From Wenjunlia vitaminophila DSM 41686 (GTDB lineage Bacteria; Actinomycetota; Actinomycetes; Streptomycetales; Streptomycetaceae), in assembly GCF_000380165.1 (NCBI RefSeq), contig NZ_KB904660.1, positions 1-64,000 on the forward strand: DNA of 64,000 nt. Reading direction: 5' to 3'. This document shows positions 19,044-27,019 of this stretch, piece by piece; the first letter of the stretch is position 1; each line of letters begins with the position of its first letter. Both the position numbers and the translations under genes were made by a program. The notes under the pieces were generated by a model. It saw only the letters and a program-made list of their open reading frames with translations. It did no database searches and was not told the DNA's origin.

Positions 19044-19568
19044 CTAGATCACGAACTGCTGGTTGCTCCTGCCGTGGCAGGTGTACTGGATGATCTGTGT
19101 GAGGTTCGAGGTGTTCGCGCCCTCGACGTCGAGGCACTTCCCGATGAACGTCTTGATGAGGAGCTTTCCGCCCGGAACCGGTTCGAACGAGAACTGCTGG
19201 TTGGGGCCGCCGTGGCAGGTGTACTGGATGATCCGGGCCCGGTCGGCGGTGTTTCTGCCCTCAACATCAAGGCACTTTCCGGAAAAGGTCTTGATGGCAT
19301 ACCTGCCGTGGTGAAGAGGCTGCAGCGTGAACTGCTGGTTGGCGCCGCCGTGGCAGGTGTACTGGATGATCCGAGTCAGGTCCGCACTACTGGCGCCCTC
19401 CACGTCAAGGCACTTGTCGGCGAAAGTCCTGATGGAGAACGACTCGGTCTCCGGGATGCCGTCGCTGGCACTCTGGGCCGCTGTGGCCTGCGGAATCGCG
19501 GCCAGCGCGGTTGCAGTGACGACCGCTGTCCCGAGGACCGCGCCACATACCGCCTGTCGAAAGCCCAT
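19044..19568 (-). CDS. Secreted ricin-B-type (beta-trefoil) lectin-like protein
   Basis: A 174-residue protein: a signal peptide (hydrophobic VCGAVLGTAVVTATALAA, cleavage near ATA-AQS) followed by three repeats of about 44 residues. Each has the pattern K-T-F-x-x-K-C-L-D-V-E-G ... R/Q-I-I-Q-Y-T-C-H-G ... N-Q-Q-F. This is the ricin-B layout, with two Cys per repeat (a probable disulfide) and QxF replacing the usual QxW. There is no attached enzyme domain, so the mature protein is essentially one beta-trefoil. Start ATG 19568 has GAGAGGGA just upstream. It is probably an extracellular carbohydrate-binding protein; the ligand is unknown. Confidence 0.85.
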   Translation of the reverse strand: MGFRQAVCGAVLGTAVVTATALAAIPQATAAQSASDGIPETESFSIRTFADKCLDVEGASSADLTRIIQYTCHGGANQQFTLQPLHHGRYAIKTFSGKCLDVEGRNTADRARIIQYTCHGGPNQQFSFEPVPGGKLLIKTFIGKCLDVEGANTSNLTQIIQYTCHGRSNQQFVI

Positions 19569-19927
19569 CTTCCCTCTCTCTCCTGAGAAACGGCAACCGT
19601 CGCGAAATGACGCGGCGATTGATGGAATCGCGTCGAGACGACAGCATCCACCACAACGCCCACGTCGGCGATATGTTCTGGAGCGCTTCACACGGAAGGG
19701 TCACGGCACCGGATTCCGGTGCCCCCGGGAATGATTGATGACTGTCATCTCATCGCCGCCCCTTTCCCGTTTCGCTCGCCATCCTGGGAGACGGAGGGAA
19801 TGAGCCTCGGTCTTTCGTGAGGAACCGTCGGCTTACTGACGGACTTTTGTGTCCGGTCGGGTCGTATTCCTTCGGACAGCCCTGGCGCCGCACGCCCGCG
19901 GGAACCCGCACCCACCCGTGAACACGA
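19569..19927. other. Upstream region of the lectin gene
   Basis: About 360 bp holding the promoter region of the lectin gene. Two clean inverted repeats are visible: ggcaccgg-att-ccggtgcc at 19705-19723 and gatgac-t-gtcatc at 19736-19748. They are candidate operators. No gene is supported. Confidence 0.4.
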
Positions 19928-19971
19928 ACGGCGGCCCGCGCAACCCCCACGGGGGTCGCACGGGCCGCCGT
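19928..19971 (-). terminator. Terminator of the GH97 gene
   Basis: A two-tier hairpin: an outer perfect 11-bp stem (acggcggcccg) and an inner accccc/gggggt stem, 70 bp beyond the stop of the leftward GH97 gene. Confidence 0.7.
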
Positions 19972-20040
19972 CACGCGGGCGGCACGGCGCCAACAGCGTC
20001 CGGGGACCAGTCGGTCAGCGGTGCCCGTCGATGCCGGAGG

Positions 20041-22716
20041 TCAGCCGGCCAGCACCAGGCGGGCGTTGGCCCAGTCGGCGTGGTCGTGGTTGATTCCGTT
20101 GCCACCGTCGGTGACGCGAAGGGTGAGCTGCTGGGCCGAGGTGACATCGACGTCGATGGTGAGCGCCTGGTCGTCCCCGGTCAGCACCGGTGTGGTCGCG
20201 ATCACCTTGCCGTCGGCGACGACCTCGAAGGCGACCGCGCCGTTGCTGCCCACCTCGTCGTCCACGCCCACCTGGGTGATGAAGCGCGTGTACCGGCCGT
20301 CGAGCTGGACGGACACGGAACTGGAGGCGTGAGTTCCGAGCCCCTTGTAGTACCGGTCGCCGGCAATCTGCATGGGGCTGCCGTCGCCCCTGCTGTTCTC
20401 GCCGTTGGAGGTGTCACGCTCCACCGGGCCCCAGCCGTTGGACTCCGCGGCGAACGGCAGCGCGCTGACATAGTCCACACCGGGCTCCGGAACAAAGAGC
20501 CGCAGCTTGCTCTCCTTGGTGAGGGTCGCGTCCTTGCCCTTGCGCTCGACGCTGTAGGTGGCCGTCAGGGACACGTCGGTCCCGGTGTTGACGGTCGCGT
20601 CCGCGGGAGCGGTGATCGTCCAGGTGGGGGTGAGGGCCTCGCCCTCGGCGAGCGAGTCGGCGCTGGTACCGGTGCCGGTGATCGTCCAACCCGCCGGAGC
20701 GTCGGCCGTGATGGAGACGTCCGTGACCGGGACCTGGGAGTCAACGGTGAAGCGGCCCTTCACCTCCGCCGTGGCACCCGGCTCGATCTCCACCTTGTCG
20801 GGGGTGAGGGTGAAGCTCGCGGGGGGAAGCCCGTCGACCGCCTTGTCACAGGTGGTCTGGCCCGGCTTCGCGTGGCAGGCGATGGCGACGAAGCCGCCGT
20901 TGGCCGGCACGGGCACAGAGAGGGTGTCGCTCCGCTTCACGGTGTGGGACTCGCGGACGAGGCCGTCGCTGCCGTCGCGGACGGTCTCGACGAGCCACTC
21001 GCCCCCGCCCAGGAAGCCCAGCGGGACCTGCTCCGTGTGCGCGCCGCCCGAGGAGATCGACCCCAGGAACCAGCGATTGGCGCTGCGGCGGGCGAACGTC
21101 GCGCCCTGCCCCGGGAGACCGGAGACGAGCTTGCTGTCGTTCCAGACCGTGGGCACCTGCTCCAGGAAGCGCTCCACCTCCGGCCGGGCGCGGTACGCGC
21201 TCAGGGTTCCGGCGAGGTTCTGGAAGCCTGACTCGTACACCACGGACAGCGCCAGTTCGGCCGCCTCGGAGTTGGTGTGTCCGCCCTGCTGGAAGTCCAT
21301 GGGGGTGTAGTCCATGGAGCCGACGACGTTCCGGGTGAAGGGGTTCGTGGTCAGGTCGGTGAGGGAGTGGCTCCCCCCGTACTCCGCGCCTCGGACCGCC
21401 TCCAGGGTGATGACGTGGGGCCAGGTCCGCTGTATGCCGTTGGGGATGGTCGAACCGTGGAAGTTGACCATGAGCTTGTGCTCGGCGGTCGCCTTCAGTA
21501 TCTCGTCGTACCACTGGAAACGGCTCTGGGATTCCGAGTCCATGAAGTCGATCTTCAGGCCTGAGACACCCCACTCATTCATCTGGGTGAGGACGGTGTC
21601 GCGTTCGGCTTCGGTGTCGAGATCGGTCCAGTGGATCCAGGCCATGATCTTGACGCCCCGCTGGGCCCCGTAACGGACGAGGTCGGGCATCCACGTCTGC
21701 CCCTTCCAGCCGTCGTCAACCAGGCTGTACTCCCAGCCGTGCTGGGCGCTGTAGTCGACGAACGACTGCTGTGCCGCCAGACTGGCCTGCACGGAGTGGC
21801 CCCCGGCCAGCCAGGACCACGCCACCTTGCCCGGCTTGATCCACGACGTGTCCGAGATCCGGGAGGCGGGGGCGATGTCGTCGGTGAACGTCGACTCGGT
21901 GACCGAGGCCAGGTCACCGACGATGGCGGCGCGCCACGGCGTCGTCAGCGGTCCGTTGATGTCGACGTCGTCATCGGACAGCTTGAGGGTGTAACGGTTG
22001 CTGCCCGAGGTGTGGGCGAGCTGACTGCCGGCGTAGCTGCCGTTGACGCCGGACTCCGACAGCAGGACGTAGGAGTCCTGCACGTGGAACAGGGCGGGAT
22101 ACCCGAAGGAGCCGGTGGCGGCGTTGACAGCCGTGGTCTCCGTGTGGTGCTCCTCGTGGTTCACCCCGTACTTGGTGAGCCACGCCGTCGCGTTCGCCGG
22201 GAGTTGGAACGCCGACTTCTCCTGGCTCACGGTGCCGCTGGTGGTGGTCGGCAGGTCGTAACGGTAGGCGACACCGTCGTCGGAGACCCGGACCACCAGG
22301 TCGATGGGGGTGTCATGGGCGCCGGTGAAGGACAGCCGCGTCTCGTTCATCGACGTGGAACGTTTCAGGCGCTTGCCGGTGGTGGCCTGGTAGGTCTCCT
22401 CCACCAGCTTGTCACTGCGACCTGTCGGCCGCAGGCCCGTGGACAGGTCCGCCTGGGAGGTGACCAGCCCGACGGGGGCCGGTTCGAGCACGGTGGTGCT
22501 GCCTCTTCGGACTCCCAGGGACAGTTCGCCGCTGGCGTTCAGCGCGACCGTGGCGGTGAGCGCCTGTCCGGAGGCCAGGGGCTGACTCACCGTCCAACTC
22601 TGCGGCTGGTCCTCCGCCTGCGCGGCCGGCGCGGTGAGGGTCGCGAGTCCGAGCGTCGCGGCCAGAGCGGGTACCAGCACGGAGAAGGTTCTGGAGGTGG
22701 CTTTCGTTAGTGCCAT
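20041..22716 (-). CDS. Secreted GH97 glycosidase with NEW3 and NPCBM domains
   Basis: An 891-residue secreted enzyme. The signal peptide ends near AQA-ED. A GH97 N-terminal beta-sandwich (about 40-290) is followed by the catalytic barrel (about 300-560), a C-terminal GH97 domain, a NEW3-type beta domain (about 630-740) and an NPCBM carbohydrate-binding module (about 750-890, VGVDDEVGSNGAVAFEVVADG). The segment GLKIDFMDS places an Asp (residue 390) where retaining GH97 alpha-galactosidases have the nucleophile; inverting alpha-glucosidases use glutamates instead. Retaining alpha-galactosidase-type activity is therefore favoured but not proven. ATG start at 22716 with GAAAGG upstream. A LysR regulator is divergent. 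Confidence 0.88.
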   Translation of the reverse strand: MALTKATSRTFSVLVPALAATLGLATLTAPAAQAEDQPQSWTVSQPLASGQALTATVALNASGELSLGVRRGSTTVLEPAPVGLVTSQADLSTGLRPTGRSDKLVEETYQATTGKRLKRSTSMNETRLSFTGAHDTPIDLVVRVSDDGVAYRYDLPTTTSGTVSQEKSAFQLPANATAWLTKYGVNHEEHHTETTAVNAATGSFGYPALFHVQDSYVLLSESGVNGSYAGSQLAHTSGSNRYTLKLSDDDVDINGPLTTPWRAAIVGDLASVTESTFTDDIAPASRISDTSWIKPGKVAWSWLAGGHSVQASLAAQQSFVDYSAQHGWEYSLVDDGWKGQTWMPDLVRYGAQRGVKIMAWIHWTDLDTEAERDTVLTQMNEWGVSGLKIDFMDSESQSRFQWYDEILKATAEHKLMVNFHGSTIPNGIQRTWPHVITLEAVRGAEYGGSHSLTDLTTNPFTRNVVGSMDYTPMDFQQGGHTNSEAAELALSVVYESGFQNLAGTLSAYRARPEVERFLEQVPTVWNDSKLVSGLPGQGATFARRSANRWFLGSISSGGAHTEQVPLGFLGGGEWLVETVRDGSDGLVRESHTVKRSDTLSVPVPANGGFVAIACHAKPGQTTCDKAVDGLPPASFTLTPDKVEIEPGATAEVKGRFTVDSQVPVTDVSITADAPAGWTITGTGTSADSLAEGEALTPTWTITAPADATVNTGTDVSLTATYSVERKGKDATLTKESKLRLFVPEPGVDYVSALPFAAESNGWGPVERDTSNGENSRGDGSPMQIAGDRYYKGLGTHASSSVSVQLDGRYTRFITQVGVDDEVGSNGAVAFEVVADGKVIATTPVLTGDDQALTIDVDVTSAQQLTLRVTDGGNGINHDHADWANARLVLAG

Positions 22717-23342
22717 GTGCCTTTCGCATTCAGGGGTAGACGAGTGAGGAGTGGGTGCGCACCGACCCCTGCTGCGTGGTGACGGGCCGGCAGGTCACCG
22801 GGCGTGACACAGGGCGGCACGGGGCGGCGAAATGCTGTACCTGGAACGGAGTTGACGGCTTGGTCCGCCCCCACTGGGGCGGGCGCACGGCGTACTGGGT
22901 CGCCGTGCCGGGTGGACCGGCCGTGACCGATGGAGGGCTGGGTATCGCGGGCTCTGCGGTTGAGTGGCCGTTCGGCCAACAAAACCAAACAGAAACAGAT
23001 GTATTCGAACGGGTGGTCCTAGGAAACCCGCCGGACATCTGCATGTCAAGAGACCGACCCCAAGTCGCTCGACGGCCAGTCCGCACGGGCGGCGGGCTCC
23101 CTGCCTGGAGAGAGACCGCGCAAGAACTGACACCGTCCCGGGTACCGACGGGTCCACGTGGCGGGCCGCGCGTCCACCTCCGCCCAGCGCCGGAGGCGCG
23201 GTTCCACACCGCGTCCCGCTCACCGGAGAAGGGAGCCTCCCGGTGCCGCCCGTCGCCCCGTTGACCCGTGCCGGGCCACGCCGTCGGCCGGTCCCGGACC
23301 GTCGGTTGCTGGCCCGGCGCCCGGGGCCCCAAGCTGTCGGTC
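22717..23342. other. Divergent regulatory region between GH97 and LysR genes
   Basis: About 630 bp with no convincing gene. It contains an A-rich stretch (22979-23010) and the motif gacat-ctgc-atgtc at 23034-23047. Read leftward, that overlaps a consensus -35 (TTGACA at 23044-23049); the -10 is not clear. The layout fits a LysR-type regulator controlling a divergent target. Confidence 0.4.
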
Positions 23343-24314
23343 ATGGACCTGGAACTGCGGCACCTGAAGACGATTCGGGCCATCGCCGAGGCCGGCAGTC
23401 TGACCGGCGCGGCCACCTCGCTCGGCCTGGCCCAGCCGGCGCTCAGCGCGCAGTTGAAACGCATCGAACGCGCCCTGGGCGGGCCGCTGTTCGAACGGGG
23501 GAGGCACGGGGTGAGGCCGACGGCGCTGGGGGAGCTGGTCCTTGACCGCGCGCGGGTGCTGCTCCCGGCCGTGCGGGAACTCCAGGAGGAAGCGGTGCGG
23601 TTCGCCCACGCCGCCGGGTCCCCCGACACGCCGCGCCGGTTCCGACTGGGGGCGACCCACGGGCCGCTCCTCGGCCGGTTGGTGGACCGGCTGGCCACCG
23701 ACCACCCGGCGGCCCCGGTCACCACCTACACGAGTTGGTCGGTGGGGGAGCTGGCCTCGATGGTGACCCAGGGGCGACTGGACTACGCCCTCATCGGCAC
23801 CTGCGGGGAGAGTTCCCCTCCGGTCGGCGACCGGATGGTGTGGCGCGAGGTGGGGGTGGACCCGGTGTTCGTGATGCTGCACCCCGAGCACCCGCTGGCC
23901 GACCGGCGGGAGGTGGACCTGGGGATGCTCGCCGATGAGCGCTGGGCCGACGTGCCCGGGGACGGGTGCTTCGCCGACTGCTTCGCCGCCGCCTGTGCCC
24001 GGGTCGGGTTCACCCCGGTGTCGGTGTTCGAGACGGACACCGCCTCCTGTGTGCACCTGGTCCAGGTGGGTCGGGCCGTGGGGCTGTGCCGGGCGACGTT
24101 CCCCCCGACCGAGGGGCTGGTCACCAGGCCGCTGACGGGCGCCCCGCTGCGTTGGCGGCACCTGATCGGTTGGCACCAGGACGCGTCCGCGGCCTCGGTC
24201 GCCCCCGCGGTGGTGGGCCACACCAGGGCGGCGCACGCCGAGGCGGTGGAGCGGGTCCCCAGCTACCGGGACTGGTTGGCGGACCACCCCGAGTTCGGCA
24301 CGGCCGTCCCATAA
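23343..24314 (+). CDS. LysR-family transcriptional regulator
   Basis: A 323-residue LysR-type regulator. The winged HTH occupies residues 1-65 (MDLELRHLKTIRAIAEAGSL, then AATSLGLAQPALSAQLKRIE) and is followed by a linker helix and a periplasmic-binding-protein-like effector domain. The ATG at 23343 begins the HTH directly; the upstream in-frame extension is not LysR-like. It diverges from the GH97 gene and lies 88 bp before a protease gene, so either could be its target. The inducer is unknown. Confidence 0.9.
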   Translation: MDLELRHLKTIRAIAEAGSLTGAATSLGLAQPALSAQLKRIERALGGPLFERGRHGVRPTALGELVLDRARVLLPAVRELQEEAVRFAHAAGSPDTPRRFRLGATHGPLLGRLVDRLATDHPAAPVTTYTSWSVGELASMVTQGRLDYALIGTCGESSPPVGDRMVWREVGVDPVFVMLHPEHPLADRREVDLGMLADERWADVPGDGCFADCFAAACARVGFTPVSVFETDTASCVHLVQVGRAVGLCRATFPPTEGLVTRPLTGAPLRWRHLIGWHQDASAASVAPAVVGHTRAAHAEAVERVPSYRDWLADHPEFGTAVP

Positions 24315-24402
24315 CGCGGTGGCAGGGGCGCACTGGCGTCTCCTCCGGTTGACGTGCTCACGGCTACGTTGGCTCGGCATCCCCCGAACCAAGGAGACTT
24401 CC

Positions 24403-25746
24403 ATGCTCCACAGACGTGTCATGGCTGTGTGCTCGGCCGCGGTCGCGGTGGGCGCGCTGGTCCTCACCGGCCTCGCCGGCCCGGCCACCGCGGGCCCGGC
24501 CGGCTCCTCGACGTCAGCGACTGACCGGTCCGCGGCGCAGGTGGACCCGGCCGTGCTGGACGCCATGCAGCGGGACCTGGGCCTCACCGCGGCCCAGGCC
24601 AGGGCCCGCCTGGTCAACGAGAGCCGGGCCGGCGGCGTCGCCGGCCAGCTCCGGGTGTCCCTCGGCGGCAGCTTCGCCGGCTCCTGGCTCCAGGGCGACG
24701 CCGCGGAGCTGACGGTGGCCACCACCGACGCCGACGAGGCGGAGGAGATCACCGCCGCCGGAGCCAGGGCCGAAGTGGTCACCCACTCCCTGGCCGAACT
24801 CGACGCGGCCAAGGCCGCCCTCGACCGCGCGGCGACCACGCACTCCACCACCGCCTCCCCGGTCTGGTACGTGGACATCACCTCCAACAGCGTGGTGGTC
24901 CGCGCGACCTCGTCCGCCGCCGCCCGGTCCTTCATCGCCGCCAGCGGCGCCGACCGCCACCTGGTGCGGGTGGAGCGGCTCACCGAACGCCCCCGCGCCC
25001 TGTACGACCTTCGCGGCGGGGACGCCTACTACATGGGCGGGCGGTGCTCCATCGGGTTCCCGGTGACCAAGGGCACCACGCAGGGCTTCGCCACCGCCGG
25101 CCACTGCGGCCGGGCCGGCACCGCGACCCAGGGCTACAACCAGGTCGCCCAGGGAACGTTCCAGGGCTCCTCCTTCCCCGGCAACGACTACGCGTGGGTG
25201 GCGACCAACAGCAACTGGACCGCCACCCCGTACGTGAAGGGCCAGGGCGGGGCGAACGTCCAGGTCACCGGTTCCACCCAGGCCCAGGTGGGACAGTCGG
25301 TGTGCCGCTCGGGCTCCACCACCGGCTGGCACTGCGGCACCATCCAGGTGCACGGCACCAGCGTCACGTACCAGGAGGGCACCGTCTACGAGGTGACCCA
25401 GACGACGGTCTGCGCCGAGCCCGGTGACTCCGGCGGTTCCTACATATCCGGCAGCCAGGCCCAGGGCGTGACCTCCGGAGGCTCCGGCAATTGCAGCAGC
25501 GGCGGAACCACGTTCTACCAGCCCGTCAACGAGATCCTCTCGGCCTACGGGCTGACCCTGAGGACCACCGGCGACGACCCCGGTCCGGGGCCGGGCAACC
25601 CGGGTGGCACCTGGGCCGCGGGCACCGTCTACGCCGCCGGTGACCAGGTCACCTACGGCTCCACCAGCTACGTCTGCCTCCAGGGCCACCAGGCCCAGGT
25701 CGGTTGGGAGCCGCCGGTCACCCCGGCGCTGTGGCAGGCGTCCTGA
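24403..25746 (+). CDS. Streptogrisin-type S1 serine protease with chitin-binding module
   Basis: A 447-residue secreted preproprotease of the alpha-lytic/streptogrisin family. A signal peptide (MAVCSAAVAVGALVLTGLAG) precedes a pro-region of about 170 residues, then the protease domain: His in GFATAGHCGRAG, Asp in GNDYAWV and Ser in CAEPGDSGGSYISG, with disulfide Cys pairs. After a Pro/Gly linker, a C-terminal CBM5/12-like module (TWAAGTVYAAGDQVTYGSTS) has the domain order of S. griseus protease C. ATG start with AAGGAG 6 nt upstream. The module suggests attachment to chitin. A strong terminator follows. Confidence 0.93.
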   Translation: MLHRRVMAVCSAAVAVGALVLTGLAGPATAGPAGSSTSATDRSAAQVDPAVLDAMQRDLGLTAAQARARLVNESRAGGVAGQLRVSLGGSFAGSWLQGDAAELTVATTDADEAEEITAAGARAEVVTHSLAELDAAKAALDRAATTHSTTASPVWYVDITSNSVVVRATSSAAARSFIAASGADRHLVRVERLTERPRALYDLRGGDAYYMGGRCSIGFPVTKGTTQGFATAGHCGRAGTATQGYNQVAQGTFQGSSFPGNDYAWVATNSNWTATPYVKGQGGANVQVTGSTQAQVGQSVCRSGSTTGWHCGTIQVHGTSVTYQEGTVYEVTQTTVCAEPGDSGGSYISGSQAQGVTSGGSGNCSSGGTTFYQPVNEILSAYGLTLRTTGDDPGPGPGNPGGTWAAGTVYAAGDQVTYGSTSYVCLQGHQAQVGWEPPVTPALWQAS

Positions 25747-25782
25747 CGGGACGCCTGGACCAGCCGCACGGCGGCGTGGACG

Positions 25783-25821
25783 CGGTCGGGGCGCACCTGG
25801 GTGGGAGGTGTGCCCCGACCG
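25783..25821 (+). terminator. Terminator of the S1 protease gene
   Basis: A 16-bp stem (cggtcggggcgcacct with one G-T pair in the complement) and a 7-nt loop, 37 bp after the stop. Confidence 0.8.
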
Positions 25822-26140
25822 TCATGCGTGCGCGGGACGGGTGCCGGTGCGCCCTGCGGGCGGCGGGGACGGGGGCTGCTGGCGGCCGGTGGTCGGGCGC
25901 GCGCGTGGCGGAACGGTAGGCTCCGACGGCGGTGCCGTGCGGAGTCGTTCCTGACTGTACGTGAACATTCCCCGGGGCAAACGGGCGTGTCAGGCGCCCA
26001 TCCGTACGCACGGTCACCCGTGAGGGGTACTCTGGTTCACCGACTCGTGAATTCCTCGAGTCGCGAAAGAATCACGTGTGCCCTCACACGGGGATCGCAC
26101 CCCCGCGTGAGGGCTAGTTGACCATGAGAATTGAGGACCC
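25822..26140. promoter_or_regulatory. Control region of the antirepressor-like gene with two inverted repeats
   Basis: There is no gene here. Two hairpin-forming elements precede the next start: cgactcg-tgaattcct-cgagtcg (26041-26063) and a 14-bp arm pair with one mismatch, gccctcacacgggg / ccccgcgtgagggc (26080-26093 and 26101-26114). TACTCT at 26029-26034 is a plausible -10. The second repeat lies 26 bp before the start codon and could be an operator or an attenuator. Confidence 0.5.
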
Positions 26141-26962
26141 ATGGCACAGCCCCACAGTAACCCTCCGGTAGCGGGTGGCGACAGCGGGGGGTCTAGTCCA
26201 TTCCACCGAGCCCGTCGGATGGACGACGACGGCGAGTGGTGGTCCGCCCGTGAGCTGGCAGGACTGCTCGGGTACGCGAGCTGGGACGTCTTCGAGGACA
26301 CGCTCTCCCGTGCCCGGGCCGCGGTCACCAACTGTGGTCAGGCGGCCTGCCTGCACATCGCCCGACGGGCCGAGCGCCTCCCCGGTGGGCCGAGGCCCCG
26401 GGCGGACTACCAGCTCACCCGCTATGGCGCCTACATGGTCGTGATGAACGCCGACCCGCGCAAACCCGAGGTGGCCGCGGCACAGACGTACTTCGCCATG
26501 CGGATCAGGGCCGCGGAGGCCCCCCTGGCCGCCACGGCCGCGGTGCCCGAGGACGACGACGCCCTGGTGGAGTTGCTCGCCCGGGTCCGGGAGGGCTCAG
26601 CCGTCCGCTCCGGCGCCGGCAGGTGGGACCGGTTCACCGACGCGCACGGACTGATCGCGATGACGACCATCGCCGGCCTCCTCCACGTGCCCGTGCGGGA
26701 GCTGACGAACTGGCTGGTGGAACAGGGGGTGTTCCACCGGGAGCGCTCCCGGTACGGCGGCCGACAGGACGTGCCCCGCGGTGCCCATAGGGCCGCGGAC
26801 CACTTCCGGGTCAGGACGGAGACCAACGGCTCGGTGAGCCGTCAGGTCACCTACGTCACCCCGGCGGGCGCCGACTTCCTGCTCGGCCTCTGGCGGAGCC
26901 GCGCCGCGGCGCCCCGTTCGCGTGGGGAACACCCCCGCCACCTGGACCGCCGGACGTGGTGA
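26141..26962 (+). CDS. BRO-N/KilAC antirepressor-like (DinD-like) DNA-binding protein
   Basis: A 273-residue protein. The N-terminal half has the BRO/DinD pattern (WWSARELAGLLGYASWDVFE, then YQLTRYGAYMVVMNADPRKP and AQTYFAMRIRAAE). The C-terminal half is a KilAC-type domain (TIAGLLHVPVRELTNWLVEQ ... TYVTPAGADFLLGLW), as in phage antirepressors. ATG start with GAGGA upstream. No phage structural, integrase or lysis genes are nearby, so this is an orphan, either a domesticated prophage relic or a chromosomal regulator. It converges with the hexosaminidase gene. Its DNA target is unknown. Confidence 0.75.
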   Translation: MAQPHSNPPVAGGDSGGSSPFHRARRMDDDGEWWSARELAGLLGYASWDVFEDTLSRARAAVTNCGQAACLHIARRAERLPGGPRPRADYQLTRYGAYMVVMNADPRKPEVAAAQTYFAMRIRAAEAPLAATAAVPEDDDALVELLARVREGSAVRSGAGRWDRFTDAHGLIAMTTIAGLLHVPVRELTNWLVEQGVFHRERSRYGGRQDVPRGAHRAADHFRVRTETNGSVSRQVTYVTPAGADFLLGLWRSRAAAPRSRGEHPRHLDRRTW

Positions 26963-26987
26963 CGGGGGCGGAGTGAGCCACCGTGCC

Positions 26988-27013
26988 GGCACGGCGCCCC
27001 GGGGCGCCGTGCC
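26988..27013. terminator. Bidirectional terminator
   Basis: A perfect 26-nt palindrome (ggcacggcgcccc and complement) lies between the antirepressor-like gene and the hexosaminidase gene, which converge. An overlapping 14-nt palindrome at 26981-26994 offers an alternative fold. Confidence 0.7.
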
Positions 27014-27019
27014 CGCGGG

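Noticed and set aside
19745-19993. Small leftward open frames upstream of the lectin gene
   Set aside because: They cross the GH97 terminator hairpin, lack motifs and show no start signals.
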